DNA of 24,052 bases from NCBI GenBank assembly GCA_902797565.1, contig CADBTO010000009.1, positions 1 to 24,052 of the forward strand, given 5' to 3'. The stretch's first letter is position 1. Each line of letters begins with the position of its first letter. This DNA is from an uncultured Lachnospiraceae bacterium. GTDB taxonomy: Bacteria > Bacillota > Clostridia > Lachnospirales > Lachnospiraceae. Made by a program: the position numbers and the translations under genes. Positions 1 through 7,313 of the stretch are shown here, in pieces. Under the pieces are notes generated by a model. The model was given only the letters and a program-made list of their open reading frames with translations, was not told the DNA's origin and made no database searches.

Positions 1-804
1 ATGACGTGCCATACCACCATAGGTATCTACGATGATTTTCCTCCCGGTCAGACCTGCATCCCCCTGAGGCCCGCCGATCACAAAACGTCCCGTCGGATTG
101 ATGTACATCTTTGTCCGGACATCAATCATCGACTTCGGCAGGATCGGGTCGAATACATAACGCTTGATATCCTGGTGGATCTGCTCCTGGGTTACGTTCT
201 CGTCATGCTGGGTCGACAGTACCACTGCCTCAAGACGCTGAGGCTTCCCATCCTCATCATACTCCACAGAAACCTGGGTCTTCCCATCCGGCCGAAGGTA
301 CGGCAGTGTGCCATCCTTCCGGACTTTGGCAAGCTGAAGTGCCAGCTTATGTGCCAGCGAAATCGGATAAGGCATATATTCCGGTGTTTCATTGGATGCG
401 TAGCCAAACATCATCCCCTGGTCCCCGGCACCCGTATCCATCGCATCCTGCTCCGTCCCTTCCCTTGCTTCCAGGGACTTGTCCACACCCTGGGCAATAT
501 CCGGCGACTGCTTGTCCAGCGCCACCATAACGGCACAGGTATTTCCATCAAATCCGACCGTACTGCTATTATAACCGATTTCGCACACTGTATCACGCAC
601 AATTTTCGGAATATCCAGATTTGCCTTGGTCGTCAGCTCGCCCGTCACGAGGATGAAACCCGTACAAGCCGTTGTTTCACATGCCACACGGCTGCCGGGA
701 TCCTGTACCAGGCAGGCATCCAGGATTGCATCTGATACCGCATCGCAGACTTTGTCCGGATGCCCCTCCGTGACTGATTCTGACGTAAACAATAATTTCT
801 CCAT
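1..804 (-). CDS. metK: S-adenosylmethionine synthetase, C-terminus beyond window edge
   Basis: This enzyme makes S-adenosylmethionine from methionine and ATP in the cytoplasm. The 268 visible codons begin [20 protein letters not shown], the family's N-terminal signature. They include the ATP-site motif GAGDQG and the late motif [13 protein letters not shown] followed by IIVDTYGG. The family is usually about 390-400 residues, so roughly the last third lies off the left edge. The ATG at 804-802 is chosen because GGAGGGA sits at about 812-818 with normal spacing and the [11 protein letters not shown] motif starts eight residues in. The gene lies downstream of mfd on the same strand but has its own promoter, SAM-I riboswitch and terminator, so its expression should fall when SAM is plentiful. 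No frameshift or odd residue is seen. The identification is secure. Confidence 0.97.
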   Translation of the reverse strand, partial: MEKLLFTSESVTEGHPDKVCDAVSDAILDACLVQDPGSRVACETTACTGFILVTGELTTKANLDIPKIVRDTVCEIGYNSSTVGFDGNTCAVMVALDKQSPDIAQGVDKSLEAREGTEQDAMDTGAGDQGMMFGYASNETPEYMPYPISLAHKLALQLAKVRKDGTLPYLRPDGKTQVSVEYDEDGKPQRLEAVVLSTQHDENVTQEQIHQDIKRYVFDPILPKSMIDVRTKMYINPTGRFVIGGPQGDAGLTGRKIIVDTYGGMARH

Positions 805-900
805 GATTTTTCCCTCCATCGAAAATTTCCCGAAGTTTTCCTGCGTCTTTACCTTCCCCAAGTTATTTCGAGTGGGCAATCCTTCCGCGCAATGCGTCAC

Positions 901-940
901 ACCAAAGAAAAAGCCCACCGAACAATGTCAGTGGACTTTT
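901..940 (-). terminator. metK: Riboswitch-controlled intrinsic terminator of metK
   Basis: Read on the minus strand, AGTCCAC (937-931) pairs with GTGGGCT (918-912) in a 7-bp stem with one T-G wobble, followed by a T-rich tail (911-901). The stem lies between the SAM-I aptamer and the metK start. The 3' part of its loop and the first base of its 3' arm, ATTGTTCG at 926-919, are complementary to the 3' strand of aptamer helix P1, as expected for an attenuator. Confidence 0.88.
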
Positions 941-968
941 GAATATACAAGTATATCTTCACAAATCC

Positions 969-1090
969 CCTTATTGTTCGATCAACGACCAGGCACGCGG
1001 CCTCATCGCTCGCTCAGGTTGGCACCTTCCCGGAAACGGGGGTTGCCGTGGCTTCACAGATCCTATGTATCTCCACCACTCTGAATAAGG
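969..1090 (-). promoter_or_regulatory. SAM-I (S-box) riboswitch aptamer
   Basis: The minus strand carries the S-box core in order: CCTTATT opening P1 (1090-1084), AGAGTGGTGGAG, then GAAGCCACGGCAACC, AAGGTGCCAACCTGAGCGA, GATGAGG, and finally AATAAGG (975-969) closing a 7-bp P1. The family binds S-adenosylmethionine and in Bacillota usually promotes early termination when SAM is bound. The aptamer lies between a canonical promoter and metK, the SAM-synthesising gene, so the logic is feedback repression. The boundaries come from the P1 pairing. Confidence 0.95.
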
Positions 1091-1097
1091 TATTATG

Positions 1098-1114
1098 CTG
1101 GGCGATATGCCCAG
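1098..1114. other. Perfect 6-bp hairpin at the predicted 5' end of the metK leader
   Basis: CTGGGC and GCCCAG flank a 5-base loop (GATAT). On the minus strand the hairpin lies at or within a few bases of the predicted metK transcription start and would cap the transcript ahead of the aptamer. On the plus strand it is followed by a T-run and resembles an intrinsic terminator, but no plus-strand gene ends here. A 5' stabilising hairpin, or a weak end for antisense transcripts, are both possible. Confidence 0.5.
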
Positions 1115-1123
1115 ATTTTTTTC

Positions 1124-1153
1124 ATTGTACCATCAAGTCCCGTCATCTGTCAA
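1124..1153 (-). promoter_or_regulatory. SigA-type promoter for the metK riboswitch transcript
   Basis: On the minus strand the -35 is TTGACA (1153-1148), a perfect consensus, and the -10 is TACAAT (1129-1124), with an 18-bp spacer. The promoter overlaps the mfd stop codon (1135-1133). The start point would fall near 1117, just ahead of the riboswitch. Confidence 0.85.
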
Positions 1154-4100
1154 CAGGATTTTTTGCATTCCAGCCACAATTTCTTCCACATACTCCGGCA
1201 GCTTCTTTGCATCCAGCCGCGAATCCTTTGCCGAATCAAACACAAACCGTGGTTTCTGTACATCCGGTACAAAGGACAGGTATGGATGATGCGCTTCCAC
1301 GAAGCCGGAAATCTTCGCTGCATCCAGCCTGGCCTTCGGGTACAGGTCGATACCGAATACACGGCCGGATTGCTTGATTTTCGAAATATAGCAGCGGTGT
1401 GCCTCATTCTTCAGCTTCGCGATAAAGATCAGGTTCGTCACTGCCTTGGGCGGATCCCCGAAACGGTCGATCAGCTCGTCGATGAACTCTTCTTTCTCGC
1501 TCTCGCTGGCGATCACGGCAATCCGCTTGTACAGATCCAGCCGTGCCTCCTCATCCGGCACATAGCGTTTGGGAATATGGGCATCCAGGCGCAGGTCCAC
1601 ACTCGTTTCGAACTCCTCGCCCCAGCTGCTGCTGCCTCCGCGTGAAAGCGCCATCGCTTCAGACAGAAGCTTGCAGTACAGTTCGTACCCGATCTCCTCG
1701 ATATGCCCGCTCTGCGCTTCCCCAAGCAGGTTCCCGGCTCCCCGGATCTCCAGATCCCGCATCGCAATCCGGAAACCGCTTCCCAGTTCCGTAAATTCCT
1801 TGATCGCGGCAAGCCGTTTTTCTGCCGTCTCTTTCAGGAGCTTGTCCCGCTTGTACATCAGGAACGCGTATGCCGTCCGGCTGCCCCGTCCCACTCTCCC
1901 ACGAAGCTGATACAGCTGTGCCAGCCCGAATTTGTCTGCATCCTGAATAATGATCGTATTGACATTCGAAATATCCAGCCCGATCTCGATGATCGTCGTG
2001 GCCACCAGGACGTCCAGGTCTTTGTTGATGAAATCCGTCATGATGTGATCCATCCGCTCCTTCGGCATCCTGCCGTGCGCATAGGCAACCCGTGCGCCTG
2101 GCACAAGATTTTCCAGCCGTACTGCCACATCCTCTATTTTTTCGATCTTCCGTACCACATAATAGACCTGCCCGCCACGGTCCATCTCCCGGACGATGGC
2201 CTCCCGGACCATCTCGTCATTCTGCTCGAAGACAAAAGTCTGGATGGGCGTCCGTTCCAGCGGCGGATCTTCCAGCAGGCTCATGTCCCGCACACCTATG
2301 AGGCTGGTATGCAGGGTTCTGGGAATCGGTGTCGCAGAAAGGGACAGGACGTCCACGTTCTGCTTCATCTGCTTGATCTTCTCCTTATGCCGGACCCCGA
2401 ACCGCTGCTCCTCGTCGATAATCAGCAGTCCCAGTGCCTTATAACGCACCTTCTCCGAAAGCGCCTTGTGCGTCGCAATCACGATATCCACGCTGCCATT
2501 TGCCAGCCCATGCAGCGTGCGCGTATTCTCTGCATCTGTGCAGAAACGGGACAGCTGTGCCACTGTAATCGGATAGTCCTTCATCCGGTTCGAAAAGGTC
2601 TGGAAATGCTGCCTGCATAATATTGTTGTAGGGCACAGGTACACCACCTGCCTGCTGTCCTGCACGGCCTTGAACGCCGCACGCAGCGCGATCTCCGTCT
2701 TGCCGAATCCAACATCTCCGCAAACCAGCCGGTCCATGATCCGGTCCGATTCCATATCCCGTTTCACATCCATGATCGCTGCAAGCTGGGACTCCGTTTC
2801 TTCGTATGGAAATGATTCCTCGAATTCTTTCTGCCACACCGTGTCCTGCTCATAGCAATACCCCTTGCCATCCTTCCGCAGGGCATAGAGTTCCACCAGA
2901 TCTTTCGCAATCTCCGCAATCTCCGCCTTCACGCGGTGTTTGGTCTTCGTCCACTTCCCGCTGCCGCCCAGATCGGAAAGATGCGGCGGCGTATCCCCCA
3001 CCTGGCCGTATTTCGTAATCAGATCCAGCTGGGAGGCCAGCACATAAAGTTCCGAGCCTTTTGCATAGGAGATCTTCACATAATCCTTGACGATCCCGTC
3101 CAACTCCATCTGCTCCAGCCCTTCATAGCGCCCGATTCCATAATTCTCGTGCACCACATAATCCCCCGGCGAAAGCTCCGAAAACGCGTGGATCTTCTCT
3201 CCTGCTTCATAATGCTTCCTGCGCCGCTTCTTCTGGACTTTCCCAAAAATATCACTTTCCGTAATGAAAACGGCACGGGCATCCGGATATTCAAAGCCTG
3301 CGCGAAGATTCCAGGCAAATACGCAGATATCGCCCGGAAACAGCTGCTCGGAAAGCCCCTGGGAAAAATACGCGTTCAAGCCAAAGTCCTGCAGCTCCTC
3401 TGCAAGCCTTTTTGCCTTTGTGCGGGAAGAGACCGCCAGAAACACACGGTATTTCTTCCCCACATACGACTGCAGTTCTTCGGCCAGCTGGCTGGTGTCC
3501 CCATGATACGCATTCACGGAAATCTGCCGGATATCGAAACGCTGCTGCACCTGTTTCGCAAAGCTGCCCGCCGTAATCGAAGCATAAAGCACACACGGAT
3601 GCAGCGCACACTCGCCAAACACCGCTTCCACCGCAAGCAGCCCCTGCCACTCCGGAGGCACGTCCATCCCCTGCGCCGCGCGCCGCTCCAGGCTCTGGGC
3701 ATATTCCTGGTAAAGCAGCTGTCCCCGCTCCAGGATATGTGCAGGCTCACTCAGGAACACCAGCGCATCGTCCGGAAAATACGCCAGCAGGCTGCCCCCG
3801 CATCCCTGCTTCGCATCGTCATTTGCCGGATAAATGCATGCTTCGTCCACATTATCTTGTGATTTCTGGGTTCCCGGCTCAAACTCCCGGATCGAGTCGA
3901 TTTCATCATCCCAGAATTCAATCCGGAATGGCAGCTCCGCTGTCAGTGAAAAAACGTCCAGGATTCCGCCGCGCCGGGCAAATTCCCCAGGATTTTCCAC
4001 GGAACCCGCGTTCTCATAACCTGCTTCAACCAGCTTCTGCGCAAGATCCGCAATCTCGCAGGTATCTCCCACGGAAAGCCGCAGGATTCCCCGCCCCATT

Positions 4101-4558
4101 GCTTCCGGGATATCCAGCTGGTTCATGCACGCATCCACCGTGGACACGACCGTATCCACCCGATCTTCCAGGAGCGCCTCTATGACCTGCATCCGCTCGC
4201 GTGCCAGTGTATTACTGCGCACGTCCGCCTGATAAAACAGCAGGTCTTTTGCCGGATAGAACATTGCATCCGGCTCAAAGAACTGGAATTCCTCCAGAAA
4301 CTCCCTGGCACGCGTTTCGTTTTCAAACAAAACCAGTTTCTTCCTGCCCGGCAGGGACAGCGCCTCTGTAACGTGCGCTTTTGCCGCGTCCAGCACACCA
4401 CCCAGCTCATACACATCGCCCTGCCGTTCCAGCGCGTCCCGGAGCGCCTCGATCTGTGAAAGCCGCACCGCCGGCTCCAGAATTACGCCTGTACTGCCTT
4501 CTTTCCGATTATCCTGCTCCATCCCAGCACCACCCTTGCCCACTGCCTGCATACTCAT
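1133..4558 (-). CDS. mfd: Transcription-repair coupling factor Mfd
   Basis: Mfd is a DNA translocase that removes RNA polymerase stalled at lesions and recruits UvrA. The 1141-residue product has the usual length. Its N-terminal third is UvrB-like (FARRGGILDVF near 193-203). The RNA-polymerase-interacting region is around 462-560 (GDYVVHENYGIGRYEG, then YVKISYAKG). The translocase carries Walker A GDVGFGKT (614-621), the DEEQ box (715-718), the LSATPIPRTL motif and TIIEIGLDISNVN. The ATG at 4558 overlaps the pth stop as ATGA, which suggests translational coupling; no strong ribosome site precedes it. A second Met at codon 13 (4522) is an alternative start. The metK promoter lies over the end of this gene. 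There is no sign of damage. Confidence 0.97.
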   Translation of the reverse strand: MSMQAVGKGGAGMEQDNRKEGSTGVILEPAVRLSQIEALRDALERQGDVYELGGVLDAAKAHVTEALSLPGRKKLVLFENETRAREFLEEFQFFEPDAMFYPAKDLLFYQADVRSNTLARERMQVIEALLEDRVDTVVSTVDACMNQLDIPEAMGRGILRLSVGDTCEIADLAQKLVEAGYENAGSVENPGEFARRGGILDVFSLTAELPFRIEFWDDEIDSIREFEPGTQKSQDNVDEACIYPANDDAKQGCGGSLLAYFPDDALVFLSEPAHILERGQLLYQEYAQSLERRAAQGMDVPPEWQGLLAVEAVFGECALHPCVLYASITAGSFAKQVQQRFDIRQISVNAYHGDTSQLAEELQSYVGKKYRVFLAVSSRTKAKRLAEELQDFGLNAYFSQGLSEQLFPGDICVFAWNLRAGFEYPDARAVFITESDIFGKVQKKRRRKHYEAGEKIHAFSELSPGDYVVHENYGIGRYEGLEQMELDGIVKDYVKISYAKGSELYVLASQLDLITKYGQVGDTPPHLSDLGGSGKWTKTKHRVKAEIAEIAKDLVELYALRKDGKGYCYEQDTVWQKEFEESFPYEETESQLAAIMDVKRDMESDRIMDRLVCGDVGFGKTEIALRAAFKAVQDSRQVVYLCPTTILCRQHFQTFSNRMKDYPITVAQLSRFCTDAENTRTLHGLANGSVDIVIATHKALSEKVRYKALGLLIIDEEQRFGVRHKEKIKQMKQNVDVLSLSATPIPRTLHTSLIGVRDMSLLEDPPLERTPIQTFVFEQNDEMVREAIVREMDRGGQVYYVVRKIEKIEDVAVRLENLVPGARVAYAHGRMPKERMDHIMTDFINKDLDVLVATTIIEIGLDISNVNTIIIQDADKFGLAQLYQLRGRVGRGSRTAYAFLMYKRDKLLKETAEKRLAAIKEFTELGSGFRIAMRDLEIRGAGNLLGEAQSGHIEEIGYELYCKLLSEAMALSRGGSSSWGEEFETSVDLRLDAHIPKRYVPDEEARLDLYKRIAVIASESEKEEFIDELIDRFGDPPKAVTNLIFIAKLKNEAHRCYISKIKQSGRVFGIDLYPKARLDAAKISGFVEAHHPYLSFVPDVQKPRFVFDSAKDSRLDAKKLPEYVEEIVAGMQKILLTDDGT

Positions 4559-5133
4559 ACCACTTTTGCATTATACAGGCTCATTGCCCGTTCCACATCC
4601 CCCTGGAGCATCAGCCGGACCGCGCCATACGCGCGTTCAAATGCCTCTTCCAGAAGTTTCCGCTCTTCCCGTCCCAAATGCCCCAGGACGTGACCTACGA
4701 GCGCCCCTTCTCCCTTTGCCTCACCCACGCCCAGACGGATCCTGGCAAATTCCTGCGTACCCAGCTGCTCGATGATGCTTTTCAGGCCATTGTGGCCGCC
4801 TGCGGAACCTTTCTGCCGGATTCGGATATTCCCCGGCGCCAGCGTGACATCGTCTGACAGGACAATGATATCCCTGGCCGGATCCAGATTGTAGTAATCC
4901 CGGTAGGCACGCAGCGAACGCCCGCTCTCGTTCATATATGTCTGCGGCTTCACCAGCAGGACCTTCTCCCCCTCGATGATGCAGTCTCCGGACTGTGCCG
5001 AAAATTTACTCTCGATCTTTTTGATCTTCGCCCCGAACTCCCCAGCAATATAGTCCAGGCAATCAAACCCCGCATTGTGGCGGGTATGCTCATATTTGGA
5101 TGTGGGGTTGCCCAGCCCCGCGATTAGTTTCAT
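4555..5133 (-). CDS. pth: Peptidyl-tRNA hydrolase
   Basis: Pth releases peptides from prematurely dropped peptidyl-tRNA and recycles the tRNA. The 192-residue product has the standard length and motifs: MKLIAGLGNP at the start, then YEHTRHNAGFD with the catalytic His, VKPQTYMNESG, LSDDVTLAPGNIRIR, and GSAGGHNGLKSI. The reading frame stays open upstream to 5232, but that stretch is hairpin DNA and the family begins at MKLIAGLGNP. GGGAGG lies about 12 bases upstream of the ATG at 5133. The stop overlaps the mfd start by four bases. No clear promoter lies between the upstream terminator and this gene, and its leader is rich in hairpins. Confidence 0.97.
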   Translation of the reverse strand: MKLIAGLGNPTSKYEHTRHNAGFDCLDYIAGEFGAKIKKIESKFSAQSGDCIIEGEKVLLVKPQTYMNESGRSLRAYRDYYNLDPARDIIVLSDDVTLAPGNIRIRQKGSAGGHNGLKSIIEQLGTQEFARIRLGVGEAKGEGALVGHVLGHLGREERKLLEEAFERAYGAVRLMLQGDVERAMSLYNAKVV

Positions 5134-5160
5134 AATGTATAAATGCCTCCCTGTCGATCG

Positions 5161-5184
5161 GCAGGGGGATGTACATCCCTCTGC
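5161..5184. repeat. GC-rich palindrome, copy 1 of a three-copy family
   Basis: The 12-base arms GCAGGGGGATGT and ACATCCCTCTGC pair at 11 of 12 positions around a GTAC centre. The core CAGGGGGAT...ATCCC...CTGCTCG resembles the inverted repeats at 15446-15480 and 20094-20135. It lies in the leader of pth, just upstream of its ribosome binding site. It has no T-run, so it is not a simple terminator. Confidence 0.6.
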
Positions 5185-5190
5185 TCGTCG

Positions 5191-5240
5191 CGCGGGGTGC
5201 GCCCGGCGAAGCCGGGATTTTTCCTTGCGCACCCCGTCGC
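5191..5240. other. Nested hairpin with UUCG tetraloop in the pth leader
   Basis: The outer arms CGGGGTGCGC (5193-5202) and GCGCACCCCG (5227-5236) are perfectly complementary. Inside lies CCCGG-CTTCG-CCGGG (minus strand), a stem closed by a cUUCGg tetraloop, with an asymmetric unpaired A-rich stretch (about 5217-5226). The element sits between the upstream terminator and the pth start. It matches no riboswitch class that I recognise. Confidence 0.6.
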
Positions 5241-5270
5241 ATAAAAAGAAGGGCTTGGTTTCCCAAACCC
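5241..5270 (-). terminator. Intrinsic terminator after the HD-GYP gene
   Basis: On the minus strand GGGTTTGG, a GAAA loop and CCAAGCCC form an 8-bp stem (5270-5251) with one T-G wobble, followed by TTCTTTTTAT. It starts 9 bases beyond the HD-GYP stop codon. Confidence 0.9.
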
Positions 5271-5278
5271 CTGATTCA

Positions 5279-6454
5279 TCAAAGGATACTCGTAATGGAA
5301 AGATCGCCCGCCTTCGAAAGGTCGATCACTTCGCCATCGTCCATCCGTACCATCGGTTTTGAACGCCTGTGCTTGTTCAGGAACACCACCTGGCAGGCAC
5401 GCCCGTCTGAAAGCACCACCCTGCTGTTCTGGTACGACGAAGCCATATGATCCAGAAACGCTATAATGACCGCCGGTTCATACTTGCTGAGCCCATCGTT
5501 CTCAAATGCCTCAATGACCTGGAACGCACATTTCGGCGCACGATAAGTCCTCGCTGCCGTCATCGCGTCATACACATCCGCAACACCCACGATGCTTGCC
5601 ACATGGTTGATATCATCCCCGCCCAGCCCATTCGGATAGCCGGAACCATCATAACGCTCATGGTGCTGCCCGGCTGCCGCAATAATATCCCACTCCAGAC
5701 CGGGAATTTTCTTCAGAATGTCCTCGCTCTTTTTGGGATAGGTCCGGATCAGTGCAAACTCTGCTTCCGTCAGCTTCCCGCTTTTATGCATGACTTCGTC
5801 CGGAATCAGCAATTTCCCGATACTATAGAAATATCCGGCGAGCGTCACGGTATTCAGCTGCTCCTTTTCCACCTTCATCCACTTCGCAATCCCCCGCGAG
5901 ATCAGCGAAACATTCAGCGAATGCGCATATACGGAATCATCATTGGAACGGTTTGCCTGGATATTGTCCAGGATATCCAGCGTGGTCTTATTCTTGATCA
6001 TTGGATCCAGCGATGCAAGGATTTTTTTCTTGTCCACGTTTTTATAGTCTTTTGCCAGAATCGCAGCGAAGATCTCTTTCATATACGCCACTGCTTTGGA
6101 ATAATGCAGGGTATACTCCTGGTATTCGCTGCTGCCTTTCATCCACTGGGTATAGGACATGGTCTCGTTTCGAACCCGCTTCACCTTTTCGTATTTTTCG
6201 GTTTTTGGCGCTTCCTTTTTCTTTTCTTCCGGTTTTTTCTCTTCCGTCTGCTCCGGCTGAGGTTCTTCTTCCGGTTCCGGCTTCGGGTCCTCTCCCTCTA
6301 CATATACATAGTCGATCTTGTAGAAGGACATACGGGCAATCTGCTGGTCTGTCAATGCGCACCCCGCCTGCGCAATGGTCTGCCCATGTTTTGTCGTAAT
6401 GTCCCTGGAAAGCACCATGCCCGCTTCCAGATCCCTTGGTTTCAACATCCGCAT
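5279..6454 (-). CDS. HD-GYP domain protein with degenerate metal site
   Basis: This 391-residue protein starts with a short domain typical of HD-GYP proteins (LKPRDLEAGMVLSRDI). A Pro/Glu/Lys-rich linker (55-92) leads to an HD-GYP domain (about 110-345) and a small C-terminal extension. HD-GYP enzymes normally hydrolyse cyclic di-GMP with a two- or three-metal site. The HHERYDGSGYP motif (264-274), His178 and the DVYDA segment (293-297) are present. The HD dyad expected before IGKLLIPDEV is Tyr210-Ser211, and the next ligand, usually the His of THP, is Tyr239. Catalysis therefore seems doubtful; a nucleotide-sensing or scaffolding role is possible but unproven. The gene is a single unit with its own promoter and terminator. 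The start is the ATG at 6454, with GAGG upstream; Met3 is an alternative. Confidence 0.88.
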   Translation of the reverse strand: MRMLKPRDLEAGMVLSRDITTKHGQTIAQAGCALTDQQIARMSFYKIDYVYVEGEDPKPEPEEEPQPEQTEEKKPEEKKKEAPKTEKYEKVKRVRNETMSYTQWMKGSSEYQEYTLHYSKAVAYMKEIFAAILAKDYKNVDKKKILASLDPMIKNKTTLDILDNIQANRSNDDSVYAHSLNVSLISRGIAKWMKVEKEQLNTVTLAGYFYSIGKLLIPDEVMHKSGKLTEAEFALIRTYPKKSEDILKKIPGLEWDIIAAAGQHHERYDGSGYPNGLGGDDINHVASIVGVADVYDAMTAARTYRAPKCAFQVIEAFENDGLSKYEPAVIIAFLDHMASSYQNSRVVLSDGRACQVVFLNKHRRSKPMVRMDDGEVIDLSKAGDLSITSIL

Positions 6455-6547
6455 AACTCTTTATCCTCATTTCGGACAACGCCAGTCCCAAACAAAAGGA
6501 CCGTGCCGTATCTTCGTGGGTCAAAAACCCCAGTGTTAATATCTTAT

Positions 6548-6576
6548 ATTATATCGCCGATTCTAAAAAAGCGCAA
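6548..6576 (-). promoter_or_regulatory. Promoter of the HD-GYP gene
   Basis: Minus strand: TTGCGC (6576-6571), a 17-bp spacer and TATAAT (6553-6548). It lies downstream of the spoVG terminator and gives a leader of about 85 bases before the ATG at 6454. I could not match the leader to a cyclic-di-GMP riboswitch. Confidence 0.7.
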
Positions 6577-6615
6577 TCATTTTTTTTATCATTTCCATGC
6601 TTTTTTCATGCCGCC

Positions 6616-6668
6616 GCATAGAAAAGCCCCCCGCCGCTGAGACTTGGCTCTCCCACGGCAGGGGGCTT
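6616..6668 (-). terminator. Intrinsic terminator of spoVG
   Basis: On the minus strand AAGCCCCCTGCCG (6668-6656) pairs with CGGCGGGGGGCTT (6636-6624) over 13 positions with one T-G wobble, followed by a TTTTCTATG tail. It begins 13 bases after the spoVG stop. Confidence 0.88.
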
Positions 6669-6681
6669 CGCGAGGTGTATG

Positions 6682-6981
6682 TTATTCCGTTTCAGCAGAA
6701 GCTGCTTCTTCCGCCTGTGCATTCGCTGCCAGTTCTTTCTCATAACGATCCAGAATTGCCGACTGCAGCTCTTCCCTCATAGAAGACTTGATCGGGTGGG
6801 CAATGTCCTTGTATTCCCCATCCGTAGCTTTCCGGCTGGGCATCGCAATAAACAAGCCTTTCTCACCGTCGATGATCTTGATGTCGTGTACCACGAACTC
6901 ATCATCGAAGGTCACCGAAACGACAGCCTTCATTTTTCCTTCCTTCTCAATCCTGCGGATCCTGATGTCTGTGATTGTCAT
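6682..6981 (-). CDS. spoVG: Septation/sporulation regulator SpoVG
   Basis: SpoVG is a small nucleic-acid-binding regulator that in Bacillota affects septation, sporulation and, in some species, virulence or capsule genes. The 99-residue product shows the family pattern: [11 protein letters not shown] at the start, [27 protein letters not shown] in the middle, then [17 protein letters not shown]. The tail is rich in Ala and Glu, as is common. The ATG at 6981 has a strong GGAGGAAG site. The gene is monocistronic, with a promoter near 7123-7153 and a terminator at 6616-6668. The long leader (about 130 bases) may hold additional control, but no known element is recognised there. Confidence 0.96.
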   Translation of the reverse strand: MTITDIRIRRIEKEGKMKAVVSVTFDDEFVVHDIKIIDGEKGLFIAMPSRKATDGEYKDIAHPIKSSMREELQSAILDRYEKELAANAQAEEAASAETE

Positions 6982-7313
6982 ACTTTCTTCCTCCTGATTC
7001 CAAGACTGCCCGGCAGCCCACTCTTTTCTGTACTTTTCCCCGCCGCTCCCATAAACGCCAACATCCTGCCTCTATGGCTCCCGGCTTTCCATATGCAAAG
7101 GACAAAGAAAAAGTCACCCATAATTATATACATAATGTCATTTTCTTTGTCAATACAAAAATGAATAAAGTACATGAAGTTAATTTTGCTTTCATCGAGA
7201 TTGCCAATCAGACAGCCTCCATGGTCATCCTCGAGCATCCGCGATGATCCGCAATGGATCGCTGGAAGGAGCGTTTCTGCCGCCACCCACTGAAACGCAT
7301 TTCAGCCGGCTGC
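6982..7313. other. Intergenic region between glgD and spoVG
   Basis: These 332 bases hold the spoVG promoter (7123-7153) and its leader. The glgD-proximal half (7200-7313) has short inverted repeats, such as TGAAA/TTTCA near 7290-7303 and GCGTTTC/GAAACGC, but no T-run, so no convincing glgD terminator is visible. I see no additional gene. Confidence 0.5.
7123..7153 (-). promoter_or_regulatory. Promoter of spoVG
   Basis: Minus strand: a perfect TTGACA (7153-7148) is followed by TATATA at 17-bp spacing (7130-7125) and an overlapping TATAAT at 19 bp (7128-7123). The surrounding region is AT-rich. This looks like a housekeeping promoter rather than the sigma-H type known for Bacillus spoVG. Confidence 0.72.

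Noticed and set aside
1..735. 244-codon plus-strand open frame at the left edge
   Set aside because: It is the antisense shadow of metK, whose minus-strand translation matches the family throughout.
626..1084. 152-codon plus-strand open frame over the SAM-I region
   Set aside because: It is antisense to the metK start, its terminator and the riboswitch; no ribosome site or protein family pattern is seen.
5134..5232. 33-codon N-terminal extension of pth
   Set aside because: The stretch is made of two hairpin elements, has no family similarity, and the usual MKLIAGLGNP start has its own upstream GGGAGG.
6455..6547. Cyclic-di-GMP riboswitch in the leader of the HD-GYP gene
   Set aside because: Short inverted repeats such as GGTCC/GGACT exist, but I could not align the leader with GEMM-I or GEMM-II conserved cores.
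6978..7286. 102-codon minus-strand open frame whose stop overlaps the spoVG start as ATGA
   Set aside because: It runs across the spoVG promoter, has no ribosome site of its own and shows no protein-like pattern. The ATGA overlap arises from the spoVG Shine-Dalgarno region.
7290..7303. TGAAATGCGTTTCA as a CcpA (cre) operator
   Set aside because: The TG-to-CG spacing is one base short of the cre consensus on either strand, and the site lies downstream of glgD rather than near its promoter.
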